Shown here: positions 11,981 to 25,035 of the stretch, piece by piece | Layout of the letters: every line of letters starts with the position of its first letter | Numbering within the stretch: position 1 is the stretch's first letter | NCBI GenBank assembly: GCA_026874595.1 | Contig: CM049309.1 | Coordinates: 27,469,033 to 27,533,032 of the forward strand | Source: Sipunculus nudus | Taxonomy: Eukaryota > Annelida > Sipuncula > Golfingiida > Sipunculidae | DNA length: 64,000 bases | Direction of reading: 5' to 3' | Translations under genes and position numbers: made by a program | The notes under the pieces: generated by a model | What the model saw: only the letters and a program-made list of their open reading frames with translations | Told to the model about the DNA's origin: nothing | Database searches by the model: none

Positions 11981-13920
11981 GTTTTATTTAGGTTTATAAT
12001 AACAACTTTTAAAAAAATTGAAGTTAATTAGTAACAAGGAATTACCATGCAATTACTGATATTTTATTGATCTTCCATGGATGGCCGAAAATGTATTCCA
12101 AATGACATCATGCATGCAGTCACCATAGGTTATTTTTCATTTCAATCATAAAAAAGAAAAATAAATAATTAAATAAAATTGTTGTTTACTATTAGGGTTT
12201 ATATGAAGCAAATTAATAATAAACAAGAATGCAGTTTTTTATTACAAAATTAAAACAAAAATGAAACGTCAAAAATCTTACTCAGACAAGTGCTCATTAA
12301 AGATTAACTAATGACATTAAGACTCATGGCTGTATCAGCTGTTACATGACACGAGGTAAATAATCAAAATTTATAGTACTGATTCCTTTATTTCAGTTAA
12401 TAACATTAAACATTCACAACTCAAGTTTGCTCCATGTAAAATATATTGGGTGTTTTGATCCTTGGGTTATTTTTGACACCTGTATTAGTTTCATAGCTGA
12501 GATTACTTTTTTTCTGATACACGTTTAAAAAAATATAGATATTCAAATATTATAAAAAATCAGATCTTAGACAAGTTCTCATTATGATTTCTATAATGTT
12601 AATAATTGTCATAAGGGTCTTGCTATGTTTATTATGTAGAGAGTGATGTGACAGTACTCAAAGGTGAATATAATAGATTTGTAAAATAAATTAAAGCCAT
12701 AAAACTAGGTACAGTACTTCTGATTGTAATTTAAATTTGTGAAATTTGTATATCCTGAATCCTCAACAGTTTCGTTTGACTGAAACTGAATAATTACAAA
12801 ACATTAAGTGAATATACTTTATAATTTCATTTGAATATGATACAAATATTCAATAGTTCGATCATGAAGATGAATATAAATACTAATACAGGTAAAAAGA
12901 AAGTATTTAATTGCAGATGCAAATACTTTCAAAATATATTCATGAATGCATTCATGAATACATTTTATAATATTATTTTAATGATCATTTATTTCAATTA
13001 TATTATTTAAAAAATCTTTTCAGATGATACTGTTAGTATATTTTAAATGAGAATTACATCTGGTCCAATAATTGCAATTAACTTTCAATAAATAGTTAAC
13101 CTCTCATATAATTTGTTTTTTTTTTAAATTATTTTTCAAAAACTTCTGCTGCAATGTAGATAAAGTTATTAGGCAAAGTCAAAACCTGTGTGACAACAGC
13201 ACATCTTTTCCAAATGCAAATAATATAAATGATATCAGTCCTCTTCCCTCTCATAGGATTATATCATAATCTTTACATAACTTGATTTAAACGGCATCAT
13301 CCTCATAAATTAGCTTATATTACCACACAAAATCAACATTTGTCTACCCCTTCTTTCAAATGATATTTTATGATCATAAATAACAGCTGAAAGCTGTGAC
13401 CCATGGGTCCCTTTTTTTTTAAATAAGATTTCTTGGTATAATTTTTTTGTAAATTTGTATATAGAATAATTGATACGGTCATTAATAAAATGTGGAATAT
13501 CTGTGGGAGCATCTCTCATACTAACTTGTTAGATGTACTCCAGGTACTATACCAACAACCCAACTGGCATGTAAAGTTTCTGCCTTATTATATGGTCAGC
13601 ACTCTTTCTACGTTTAAAGGTAGGACTTACTGCTGATGTGACTGACCTCTGGAAGTGTATGTGCTCTTTTCATGTTACTGGTATATACTTTATGTATCTT
13701 GTATTGTCCTTTGTCCTATTATGTACTACCTTTATATGGAACTTTATTATAATTATATGTTTCTATTCATTACTGTCAACATGTTCTGATTATGATCATG
13801 TATTATTAGATTTGAAAATTAAAGCCTAAACATTAGTAATCTTTACTAAAGAGGGATTCGGGAATATAAAAACAAGTCACATCAGAGGCTTATCTCTAAG
13901 GGTTAATATCTTATATGATA
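11981..13920. other. AT-rich stretch, nothing recognised
   Basis: About 2 kb of very AT-rich sequence with small homopolymer runs. One CTGTGACCCATGGGTCCC at about 13395 resembles a family A end. No gene or exon is supported. Confidence 0.5.
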
Positions 13921-15350
13921 GCAGACATGGGGTAATAGTAATAGATAATAGTAATAGGCAGTAATTAAATTACTTTTCACCAGTAATAGGAAAAAAATAG
14001 ATAATAGGCAGTCCAAAAATGTTGAATAATAGTAAAATTAATAGTAATAGGCAGATGGGTAATAGATCAATAGCTATTACTTTAACTATTACCAGCCTCT
14101 AATGTTATTAAGAGTGGGTGGGGTCTGCGGGCAAGTCAGCAGCAACACTGATAAGGCCCCAGCTGAGGTGTACCTGCATGCGTTCATGCTCATAGACTTA
14201 AAGACAGGTGGCACAGACTTATGTTTTCACCAACAGCAATAGTACATGCTGGATGACCGCGTTGTTGGTACATCAGGCGTTTTTCCTGGATACTGATAGC
14301 TCCTTACAATCAAAGCACAGTACATGTACAACCTTTGAGGTGTGTGTATAAATGATATCCTGGTCAGAACTCAGTCACGCAGAACGCCAACTCGTACCTA
14401 TTGATTGTTTCCCAACAAAAAATGTGACTAAAACTGTAACTGTTTTTTTTTACACAAATCTGTGACTTTTCCTATGCAAACTTGTGGCTTTCTTCTGACT
14501 ATTTTGTACCCAAAATTGTGACTATCCTTCCTGTGACATTTTTCTTGCAATATTGTTGCACTCAATGGAAACCTTGTTTGTTGTATGTTTTAAACGTAAC
14601 TGCCTTCCCAGATGAAACTGGATGACAAAAGTGACTTACAGTGATGTGCTTACGCTGGCCGGCACAAGGCGGGTGAATACGGTCCTTTCTTTCCCCCATG
14701 TGGCAGTAATTTGCAACATATCCTGACAGAATCTGAACTGACACTGACAGCTAACACTCAAATTATTTTGAGCACACCCCTGGACTTATTCATAATAATG
14801 CTGAAGTACATTTGATTTCAGGCAGAAATGAAATTAAAATGTGATCTGAGTTGGTGTTTCTTTCAAAGTTGTCGCCTGATAGATTGAACATTTGAACAGC
14901 TTATGTTCAGCTCAGCTATGGCATCTAACCTGCGATGTACATAGGGGGCTGCTATGAAAAGTATTCCGGCAAGGCATGGTCAGGCCAACTGCTCACTGGT
15001 TATGCACTTTGAAAGAGCAAAACAATGTGTTTTGTGTACAGGTACTGCCATTCCTCACAGATTCTACCTTTAAAATTATAAGACAGCACCCATCTAAGAA
15101 ATAGTGGGGAAAATCAAAAGTATACTGATTTGGACCATACTAGGATACAGTCCATGCATGGAAGTCCAGGCCATTTGATAATGTATGAGGCATTTGTGAT
15201 GAACTGAACTTTCTAGTTAAATTACTGCCGGAACCTGGTCATATTTGATGTTTTAAACATACCAAGCCCACACAACAGACATTATTATGGCAAATAAATG
15301 TATTCTTTGTGGTAATAGTAATAGTCACCTATTACTTTTACTGAAAATAA
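13921..15350. repeat. Stretch bordered by GTAATAGTAATAG motifs, possible MITE
   Basis: 13925-14095 is rich in TAATAGTAATAGG and includes AATAGCTATTACTTTAACTA. At 15311-15345 the same motif recurs together with its inverse TATTACTTTTACT. The borders could be the ends of a palindromic MITE, but the inner 1.2 kb shows no domain and no clear TSD. Confidence 0.3.
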
Positions 15351-15954
15351 TCAATATAATTAATACGGAGTTGGGTTTTTTCTAGACCACGGTTTACCTG
15401 CTTCCGTTCTGATTTGACTCTCCAAATTCGGCAGACGTATCGGTGGTAGGCTCTTCTAGGACAAGTTTGTTTTATTTTGCGGGATTATGCCCTATTAAGC
15501 TGAATAATTAATAATTTTAATATTTCCCCATTAGGTGCCCCTGTATCTTTTGTGCTGCAAGGTCCTCCACGCCTGTGACGCTTTTTCAGGAGGCGCCTCG
15601 AGGATTTTCACTGGCCTGTAAAGACAGTGGCCAGAGTGCATGTCCTGCCCAAAAGGCATTTCCGTGCAATACGCGGTCATGCGGGTTCACTTAAATCCCC
15701 ATTGATCCCCCATACCCTTTATAACGCCTCTAAAGGAATTTTCCCTCTCAAAAGGAAGTAAAGGTTTTTAATCCAAAGATCACATGACTCCGCTTTCAAT
15801 GCGAAGGCTTTTCAGTTTGGTAAACTCTGGGCACTGAGTCCAGTGATGTGACTACCGTTTGACAAATTTTTTTATGGGTTACAGGTATGTTGATTTTTCT
15901 ACATTCAAAAATATCATTCCATGATAACCATGATTTCAAAAGTTCGGCCAAGTC
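15351..15954. other. Non-coding stretch without recognised feature
   Basis: No domain, repeat or RNA gene recognised. Confidence 0.35.
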
Positions 15955-17917
15955 ATGTGTTATATGAGTTTTTCACTAATTTAATAAGAACACTTTCATA
16001 AATGAAAGTGGACAAATGAATAATTAGAGGGGATTTTAATGTTGTCATGAACCAAGCTGTGGATGAAGAGGGGGGAAAGGTACACACTCATGAGAAAGCA
16101 AGGCAAATACTCTTACAATGGGCAGAATTTTCACAGCTTACAGATATTTGGAGAACACAGCATCCTGGTATACTAAAATATTAATGGCATCGGTACAACC
16201 CAAAACCACTTTTCTCTCAGCTAGATTAATTTTTAATAAGCGAAAGTCCAGGCAATTATATAGACTTCTCAGACACTGAGCCAGCATATAAAACAGACCA
16301 TTCGTTGATATATATAAAGTAAAGCTTACGTAATTATAAAAGAGGACCGGGCTATTGGAAATAGAACTGCTCACGGCTTAAGATGAAAATTATGTAAACC
16401 AAAATAAAAATTGTTTTCATCATACAGTATTGAACAATAAAGATGTAAATCCAGCCCTATTATGGGAACACTAAAATGCCAAATTAGAGGAGAAGCCATA
16501 TCATTTGCAGCAAACAAAAAGAAATATTATAATAACGTTTCAAACATGGAAAAAAGAAACTACGAACAAAATTGATTCACAAACTGAAAGATAATAATGG
16601 TAAAATACTTAGTGATACAAAAGATATTCTAGAAGAACAGGTAAAATTTTATAAATCTCAAATACAACCACAGAGTCCACAGTTAAGCAGGAAAATTTAT
16701 AATTATGGATCATTAGATAACATTAAAATCCTGCCACAGGAAGATATAAACAAATATGGGACAAAGAAATAAACCCTGCAGAACTTATTTAGTACATTGA
16801 AATCGCATAGGATGAAGAGAACACCAGGTCCAGATGGCTTTCCTGCTGAATTTTTATTAGTGTTTTGGAGATCATATTAAAGAATACTAAAATAATACAA
16901 TTAAATACTCTTTTGAAACTGGATCCTTACCAACCACAATGTGCCGAGGCATCCTCTGCCTAATACCAGAGAAAGATAAAGATACATTAGTTTTAAAGAA
17001 CTGGCGCCTTATCTCGAATTTAAACACTGATAAAAAAATTATTGCAAAAACCCTAGCTAATCGACTAATATCAGTGTCACACATTTTATTAAGTCCAGAC
17101 TAAACAGATTTTATTAAAAATAGTAACATTTGGGAGGATATAGTTAAAATTATAGATTTTTTTGCTTATTCAAAGACACATTATGTAGAGAGTTACCTCT
17201 TGTCAATAGATTTTGGAAAAGCTTTCGATTTGTCAGAAATGGATTCATATTCATAACACTTTACATATGTTTAATTTTGGATCTGCATTTAAGAAATGGG
17301 TTATATTATATTCAGACATCAGCAGCTGTGTAATAAACAGAGCATGGGCAACCAACTACTTTCCAGTAATGCGTGGTGTTAGACAAGGATGCCTCCAATC
17401 TCCATACGTATTTATATTAGCTTCAGAAATATTGGCAATTAAGTTATGAAACAACAGAAAAATAAGAGGGATAGATGTTGCTGAAGAACATAAATTAATT
17501 CAATATGTAGATGATACTGCTCTCTTTCTCACAGGTTGGCAAGAATCAATAAAAGAAGCCATTTTAACATTTCAAAATTTTCAAAAAAATTCAGGCCTTA
17601 AGGTGAATTAGATAAAACTATCCCAGTAATAGAAAACACTTAAACTATTTGTGACAGTATGAAAAATTTAGGACTGAAGTGGTGCACAGAACCCATAAAG
17701 ATTCTTGGTATATATCTATATACATCCATGCAGATCGGCGAAAAATGAAAGATATCAAGTACAAAGAAATACTTAGTAAAATCAAAGCCATTTTAAATAT
17801 ATGGGCAACAATAACAATGTCACTCTCAGGTAAAATTGCTATTATAAAAGCCCATATGTTATCACAATTAACCTATGCATTTAAAGTTTTGCCAAATCCT
17901 TCGCTTAAATATTTAAA
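15955..17917 (+). pseudogene. Tx1/L1-like LINE ORF2 remnant, 5' part (endonuclease and RT)
   Basis: The endonuclease is recognisable from about 16025: GDFNVVMNQAVDEEGG, then WHRYNP, FSQLD and a KTDHSL motif near 16290. These are the conserved APE-type endonuclease blocks, followed by RGPGYWKFN. The RT blocks follow in several frames: TPGPDGFPAEFL (about 16821), IPEKDKDTLVLKNWR (about 16966), SIDFGKAFD, GVRQGC (about 17377) and the catalytic YVDD box (about 17503). Stops and frameshifts break it throughout. The GPDGFPAEF and GVRQGC blocks fit the L1/Tx1 clade. The frame leaves off at PNPSLKYLN (about 17890-17915) and resumes at 19568 after an insertion. Confidence 0.8.
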
Positions 17918-19569
17918 CAAGAGACCCAGGGGTCTAATGTTCACTTTGTGAATTACTGTGCATGATGGTGGGTGATAAAAAAAGAAAAAAAGTGAATGTG
18001 AAAAAACATTCATTCCTTTCCAAGTGGACAGTGTTCTACTGCACAAGGTAGGTGGCCCAACCTGTCTGGTTTTTACATGAAACTTTCAAAGATCGATGCA
18101 CATGCCAATTTCAGACCAATGCTCCTGAGATATGAGCAATTTTCACCCACAGCAAATGAAGCTCAATACAGGTGGCGCCACCTGCAGGTCAAATTATTTT
18201 AAAGTCACATGATCAATATTCCTATGAAATTTGAAACTGAAGGCTGCAGCAGTTCCTAAGATATCTGGTAACAGACAATACATCATGTATGGAATCACAT
18301 CAAGTTGCCAAATTTCGCGATCTACACAATTTGAAGTTCTGTAGAGAGGCCATCTTGAAAATGACTTGACTCAAATTTATTCCCCTTCCTCTAAGGAATT
18401 GTGACTATGATATGAAATCCAAAATATTTATACTTTATGACATATTTTGGAAAAAGCAGAAAAGACCATTACAATCTGCAGAAAATAGGTCAACATAGGT
18501 GGCTCCACCTGGAGGTGAAAAATCATTTAGCAGTCACATGATCAATATTCCTGTGAAATTTGAAACTGAAGGCTGCGGCATTTCTTAAGAAATTGAGTAA
18601 CAGACCATACATCATGTATCGAAACACATCAAGTTGCCAAATTTTGTGAAAGACACAATTCAAAGTTCTGTAGAAAAGCCATTCTGAAAATGACTTAACT
18701 GAATTTATACTCAAATTATTCCCCTTCCTCTCCCTTAGAACTGATGACTATGATATGAAGGCCAAAATAATAATACTTTATGACTTATCTTAGGAAAAGC
18801 AGAAAAGACCATTGCAACCTGCAGAAAATAGGTCAACATAGGTGGCGCCACCTGGAGGTCAAAAACATTTAGCAGTCAAATGATCAATATTCCTGTGAAA
18901 TTTGAAAATGAAGGCTGCAGCAGTTCCTAAGATATTTGGTACCAAACAATTCATCATGTATGGAAACACATCAAGCTGCCAAAATTTGCGATTGACACAA
19001 TTTGAAGTTCCGTAGAGAAGCCATCTTGAAAATGACTTAACTGAATTTATACTCAAATTATTCCCCTTCCTCTTAGGAACTGTTGAATATGATATGAAAT
19101 CCACAATATTTATATTTTATGACTTATCTTGGAAAAAGATGAAAAGACCATTACAAACAGCAGAAAGTAGGTCAACACAGGTGGTGCCACCTGTAGTTCA
19201 TTATCATTTAGCAGTCACATGATCAATATTCTTGTGAAATTTGAAACTGAAGGCTGCAGCAGTTCCTAATGACTTGACTCAATTTATACCCAAATAATTC
19301 CATTTCCTCTAAAGAACTTTTGCCTATGATATGAAGGCCATGATATAGTGAAAAAGACCATTTTGGTCCGCAGATACTAGGTCAACATAGGTTGCACCAC
19401 CAAAAGCTTATTTTTGCATATTCATCCCATGACAAGTAATTCTGCAAAGTTTCATGAAGGCAGCTGCTGTGGCTGTTGAGATATTTGGTAACAGACGGTG
19501 GACGGTGGACAGTGGACGGTGGACAGTGGACGCTGCGCCAGGGCATAAGTTCAGAGAGTGAACTAAAAA
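17918..19569 (+). mobile_element. Family F non-autonomous element inserted in the LINE
   Basis: It begins ACAAGAGACCCAGGGGTC and ends with AGTTCAGAGAGTGAACT (hairpin) then AAAAA, preceded by a GGACGGTGGACAGTGGAC tract. Between lie about four ~340-bp monomers, each with GGTGGCGCCACC or a variant (perfect at 18171-18182 and 18841-18852) and GCAGTCACATGATCAATATT. No coding capacity. The interrupted LINE frame reads on cleanly across it, which fixes the borders to a few bases and shows no clear target duplication. Confidence 0.75.
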
Positions 19570-20340
19570 TTAAAGTACTCTTCTATAACTTTATCTGGGG
19601 TGTTCAAGGAAAAAAAAAACAAAAAAAAACTTAATTGCACTGATGGATATGGGGGGCTTATACAAAATACATCAAACATCCAAAATGGAAGCATTAAAAA
19701 TGGAATGGATTTAAAGATTTTTCTTGGGACTAACAGATGAAGGATGGAGACAAATTGTTCAGCTTAAAAAATTAGGATATGTCATCCATTTTGGAGAGAG
19801 GTACTTGACATTTGGGGCAAATATAACTTTAAACATGTAAATACTTGTGACGAAATTCTAAATGAAAGTAATATTTTTCAACTCTCATATAAAAATTGGT
19901 AATAAAAAAGTTCATAATAATACTTAGCATAAAGGTCGAATAACAAGTATAAAAGATATCACAAAGCATAATGGAGAAAATATGGCTTTCTGTTCCACAG
20001 AGAACTAACAGATTAGATTTAAGTAAATATTAAGAAAATGCATTACATGAGTATAGTGGATGCAATCCCATTAAAGTATAGAGAAAAAATTGCTAACACA
20101 TGAAATAACAAAAGTAGTCTCTATTTCAAATTAAGAAATAGTTAAGAAAATAAAAATAGAAACATACACAATATATAAAGAATTTACACTTAAGAAAGAA
20201 CCTTCAAAAGTTTTAGAAAATGGAACAGAGATATGCAAGGAAATTATCAAGAAATGGTATTTGAAGCGTTTCAGAATATTAAAAAGATAACCAAATCAGA
20301 AGAACTGAGAATGTTCCGGTTGAAACTACTTCATAATATA
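19568..20340 (+). pseudogene. Tx1/L1-like LINE ORF2 remnant, 3' part
   Basis: Resumes the ORF2 at KVLFYNFIWG, the conserved FIW block after the RT in L1/Tx1 elements. A GGLYKIHQTSKMEALKMEW-like segment follows (about 19655), then, after frameshifts, the C-terminal stretch FQNIKKITKSEELRMFRLKL (about 20268-20330). It is cut at about 20341 by a family B end. Unmistakably the same element as 15955-17917. Confidence 0.75.
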
Positions 20341-20764
20341 CCCCTTTTTAGCGAACCTGTGAGCTTATGCGATGGCGCGGCGTCGTCCGTCCGCCGTCCA
20401 GGGCTAGCTGTCCACCGTCCATGGTTGTAAGTCAGAAACCATCGGAGCTAGCAGCTCCAAATTACATGTAAGCATTAGTCACATGTGAAACTTGGTGGCC
20501 TAGAGCTTATTATTGGGTATCTGCTTTAGTTTGGATTTTATAGAGAAAAAGCTTAAAAACCTTTAAAAGTCTTCTTCTCTGAAACTGTCCAGCTATATAT
20601 TGTCTAATATTTCACAGAAATGTTCCCTGGAACAATCTCTCTCAAGTTTGTTCGAATGATTCCAGTTCAGTGATTTTTGACCGAGTAACAGGAAGTTGAA
20701 CCTTAGTCATTTGCATGCTAAAATTACAATCCCGGAAACGGTTGGAGCTAAACAACAAAGCAAA
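20341..20764. repeat. Family B repeat end
   Basis: Starts TTTTTAGCGAACCTGTGAGC then GATGGCGCGGCGTCGTCCGT, matching 33628-33680 and, inverted, 4349-4396. Further similarity to 33830-33960 follows (ATTTCACAGAAATG, CAAGTTTGTTCGAATG). No gene. Confidence 0.6.
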
Positions 20765-20774
20765 AATTTGAAAA

Positions 20775-20945
20775 TGCCGGTTTCTGTGTTCTAGAGGTAG
20801 AGCACAGGGCTCAGAGCGGGGAGATTGTGAGTTCAAATCTTAGGCGAGGAGTGGTGAGATTTTTCATGGTCGGTCCCCATCCCGGGTGAGCGCTCTGCAT
20901 AATAGGAAGGCGAACAATCCTACAAATAAGGTTTTACTCAGTAGT
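20775..20945 (+). mobile_element. tRNA-derived SINE remnant
   Basis: TCTAGAGGTAGAGCACAGGG (A-box-like, about 20789) and GAGTTCAAATC (B-box-like, about 20830), with the spacing of a tRNA gene, then a GGTCGGTCCCCATCCCGG block and TAGGAAGGCGAAC. No functional tRNA. Confidence 0.5.
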
Positions 20946-21506
20946 ATAAAAAAACATTATTTAAAAAATGTTGCAAGTCCTATCTTGATATGTTATACTG
21001 GAGCCCTGTAACACTGACAGTTATTTTGTCTACCTAAAGGATCAACTATAAAGACCTAGGCCCATAAAGACTACCAAACGCAACCATCTGGGCCATGGAG
21101 AGTGCCTTCCAGTCATTATTACAACTATTTGTACAATCCATGTAAAACCAGATGTTTGCAATCGCCGAGCGATCGCAAGGGAAGCCTCCCTCAGCCTTCT
21201 CAACCCAACTCGCCACTCCCCTCCCTCACGGTCTAGCATCCCCCCCCCCCCCTCCCCGGTTACCACCAAATGATCGGTAATAGTAAATGCGTTGGAGAGG
21301 GGAAGGAGTAAAGTTTGTTCCCCAGTTACTTTGTCAGTCATATGCTATATTGCTATTTACTATTTTTGCTATTACTATTTATTCATAATATTATGTAAAT
21401 GCCGTGGTCTAAAAGGAATAAAGAAATGTCCCCATATACGAAATGAATCTGACCCCATCAGATGTATTGGCCTGTTGCTAGGGATTTTCCTTGGTTAGTA
21501 TTCCAT

Positions 21507-21510
<4 letters not shown>
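20946..21510. other. Non-coding stretch without recognised feature
   Basis: Contains a poly-C run at about 21240. The open frames 21042-21341 (minus) and 21292-21498 (plus) lack any family signature. Confidence 0.4.

Positions 21511-21602
<92 letters not shown>
21511..21602. repeat. (TA)n followed by (GA)n microsatellite
   Basis: A TA run passing directly into a GA run. Confidence 0.97.
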
Positions 21603-21604
<2 letters not shown>

Positions 21605-21868
21605 ACGCTCCGTTGTAAAGTGCATGCTCAATGGCCTACAGACTAGGCCAGAGCGGTATAACTCTTAAGAAAAACAACAATGTAAATTCACAACAGTCTG
21701 TTTCACGGGATGCGACCCCATCATCAAGTGAATGTGGTTAGAATGAAGCTGACGGCATGGTTTGAAAAGCCGAGACTTTACGAGATTACGAGACTATGCT
21801 TTGTGCGATTCGGGGGGGGGGGGGGGGCATGGGAAAGACTGACACTGATCCTATTGTCCTCGGGGGCA

Positions 21869-21869
21869 C

Positions 21870-21903
<34 letters not shown>

Positions 21904-21904
21904 G
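21869..21904. repeat. (ATT)n tail of the LINE on the minus strand
   Basis: On the minus strand the trinucleotide run follows the end of the LINE frame (stop at 21917). Such simple tails mark LINE 3' ends. Confidence 0.7.
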
Positions 21905-21916
21905 TTTATTAAGCCT

Positions 21917-23884
21917 TCAGAAAAAGATTACATGTACATAAAACATAATAAAATATAAAGTAATAAGAACAATAAAACCACAGATAAGACACCGTATTAT
22001 ACATACAATCAATATATTAAATGGTGCCAGAAGCATATTTAAGATATATTTATTATAAGGAGCGTGACTGACCAATAACTGCCGGACGGTATCCGGCACT
22101 CCATCATTTACATCATATTTAAATTCCTTTTTTACCCTTTGCTTGTACCCCTTATCAAAAATGTATTTGAGAAAACTTATACCAAATTTCAAACACGTTT
22201 CTTTTGATCTTGCAATGAGATCAGAATGACCACTCAGTTTACCACAGCCATGCATATTCAGCAAATATGTATAAAAAGGCCTGGCGCGAGAGTTATTACT
22301 AAATATGGCGCATGTTAAACCAAGACCATTCAATTCAACTGTTTTTTGTATCCTACTTACATTCAGTGCTTTCAAAATGGGAGAACTTTTGCAATATTTA
22401 TGTAAACCAATACCGATCTTTAGTAGTTGTGACTGTTACTTTTCCATTTTTGTTAAAGATTGTTTACTGACATATATGGCACTAGTGCCATACTTCAACA
22501 CAGGCCTAATAGCTGTTTTCCACACATATGATAAAGAATCAACATCGCTTTTAAAGTTTGAGAAACCAGCTCCTTGAAGAGAATAAAATGCCCTCCTGCA
22601 TGCATTTATGCGGTCATCAATATGCTCCTTAGGATCAGAATTTGACAAAGTAACACCAAGATATCTCACACATTTGTATTCAGTCAGCTTAACACCATCA
22701 AGTCGCCATTCAAGGCGAGGTTCTAGTGTACACTGCCCAAAAACGACACACTCGGTTTTCTGTGGATTAAACCTAAGACCATGTTGTGTTATATACGCAT
22801 CAGCTAAATCAATCATCTTTTGTAAACCAGAGGCAATCAGACTTGCTAACATTAGATCGTCAGCATAACAGAATACATTGTAAGATACATTATTAATCTT
22901 TATGCCACCTGTAAAATTCGATAATGCGTTGATCAAATCTTGATAGAATAAATTAAAGAGAAAAGGGGAGGTTAGTCCTCCCTGACGTGTGCCCTTGGTA
23001 ATTTTTATTGCCTCACTTAGCTGTGAACCCCATTTAATTTGAACTGTTATTGATTTATACCAGTTCACAATCAGTACCCAGCAGTGATCAAGTATAACAT
23101 TCATAGCTTTCTTAAACAAAATACCATGTGGTACAGCATCAAAAGCACCCTTTGCATCTAATGAACATGTATAGACGGGAAAACCACGCTTGGAACAATA
23201 CGTTATGACATCATTAGCTAAGGAAGAGGCCATATTCGTACCTCTCCCTGCAACGAATCCGAATTGCAAATCACTAAATTCGTGGAAATCAGATACATGC
23301 AGTATATATAATTCCATTATTTTAGATATCGTACATGAGATTGTAATAGGTCGATAATTTCTTGGTATAGTAGGATCTAGTGTTGTTTTTTTAAGTAAAG
23401 GTACCAATAACCCATGATAAAAACAACCTGGAACAACGCCATATCTGATACACAGAGTAAACATGGTATTAAGATAATTAATAATCCTAGATTGAATAGC
23501 ATGCTTAAAATGTTCAGATACATTACCACCCCTACCTGGCGAGCATTCAGATTTAAGTTTTTTAATGTAACTAATAATCATAGATTCAGTTATAACTTTT
23601 TCAGTACAAATGAAAGAAGAAAGATGGTCATTTTTTGCCTTAACGTCAGTGTGAGCATTCAAGATTACAGGATTATGAACATCAGAATCGGCAATTTTTT
23701 CAGTATAATACTCCGTCAATTTAGATATATCAATGTTATCATACGAGGCTTGTTCCGTTTTTGTCCGCCTTATTAAATAGGATTGGTCGGGGTACACGTG
23801 CGAAGCTATAACATAACAGGGCAAAGAGGTTTGTTGTTGTTTTTGTTTATATATAGTGCAAAGATATATTACCAGGATGCTCAA
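21917..23884 (-). pseudogene. LINE reverse transcriptase, 5'-truncated, one in-frame stop
   Basis: One long frame runs from about 23800 down to 21917, broken only by TAA at 22438-22436; the downstream part is in the same frame. RT blocks in order: RNYRPITISCTISKI (about 23360), SLDAKGAFDAVPHG (about 23155), GTRQGGLTSPFLFNLF (about 22990), the catalytic CYADDLM (about 22870), GLRFNPQKTECVVFG and VRYLGVTLS. A C-terminal domain of about 150 residues follows. There is no endonuclease domain, so the copy is 5'-truncated; the residues before TKTEQASYDNIDISKL may not be original. The trinucleotide 3' tail and RT type suggest a Jockey/I/CR1-group element, clade unresolved. It is much less decayed than the Tx1 copy, so younger. 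Confidence 0.85.
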
Positions 23885-24089
23885 TTAGCATAATAAACTG
23901 ATTTGCAATAGGGTCCTGGAAGCAGTGAACATATCAGTAGTATACACATGATATAAATACACAATATACCATGAAAATACACATTTTTTAATATATAAGG
24001 CAAATATACAATATAAAGGCCATATATACTATACTATACTCATACCAAGTGGACTCCACTCGATTATCCACTGGATAGAGCACAGATTT

Positions 24090-24849
24090 TGTTACGGAAA
24101 TAAAAAAAAGATTCTGCAACACTAGACAGCGTGAAATGTCTAGTGGAATGAATATAAAAGTCAGTGTTTTTTTTCTCAACAAATAATTATAATTTATTCT
24201 TAGAACAATTCTAATATTACAATAGACTAAATCAATATAATTACACTGTATAACAATAATAAAAATGTACATCACCAGAGTGTCCGGATCCTAGGCTTTG
24301 ATTCCTGGATACCACCACTGTCACAGCTCAACAAGCATCCTTTAACACAAATAATCCAGATGAACAGTTCATGTAAATCCTCTCAGAGAACAGTCCGATT
24401 GAATCTCGAAAACAATTTGTTGTAATCAAAAAGTGAAGTTCTGGTAAAAATCCCAAAGGCAGACTAAAGACAATCCGTATACAAAGTCTGTATAAAATTC
24501 CTAGAATATCTGTAAGTTCTGCAATTATCGGAAAGGTCCCAAAAAACACTGACGAGAGAGTCACACTCTTCTGTGTCCGCTGGAATTTTCTCTCTGCCGG
24601 CTCTAAACACAGCTCCTATTTATAACTTTTTCATCCGAAGCCCAGAACCTTCCATATTCGCGAAATTTCCAAAGAACACAATACACACGCGCGTACAGCG
24701 CATGAACAGACCCGAAAACTCTAGACTACGACGAGCGCTTTGTCTCTACAAGCCAGGGTTGACCCAGTACGGTTCCCATAGCAACGTACAGGGCTTGAGC
24801 TTAACACGATTCAGAACGCTAGGCGCATAATAAACAGATACATGTAACA
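24090..24849 (-). repeat. 3' LTR of the Gmr1-like element
   Basis: 760 bp, TGTTAC...GTAACA at the ends, colinear with 30222-30973 with many substitutions and small indels, so an old insertion. Confidence 0.85.
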
Positions 24850-25035
24850 CTCCCTCTCCTGTAAGAAAAAAAGAAAGTTTTCTCTAAAAAATTCTTTTTT
24901 GCGATCTCAATCACTAAATTTTGACAACATTTCAAAAACCTCTTATTTACAACATTACATAAACATTTCGTTTACAACATTTCATAAACATCTCGATAAG
25001 CAATCAGCAAAAACATTTTCTTTCCCTTTAATGTG

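Noticed and set aside
20775-20860. Possible tRNA gene
   Set aside because: A and B boxes are present but no cloverleaf with matching acceptor and anticodon stems can be drawn by eye; treated as a SINE.
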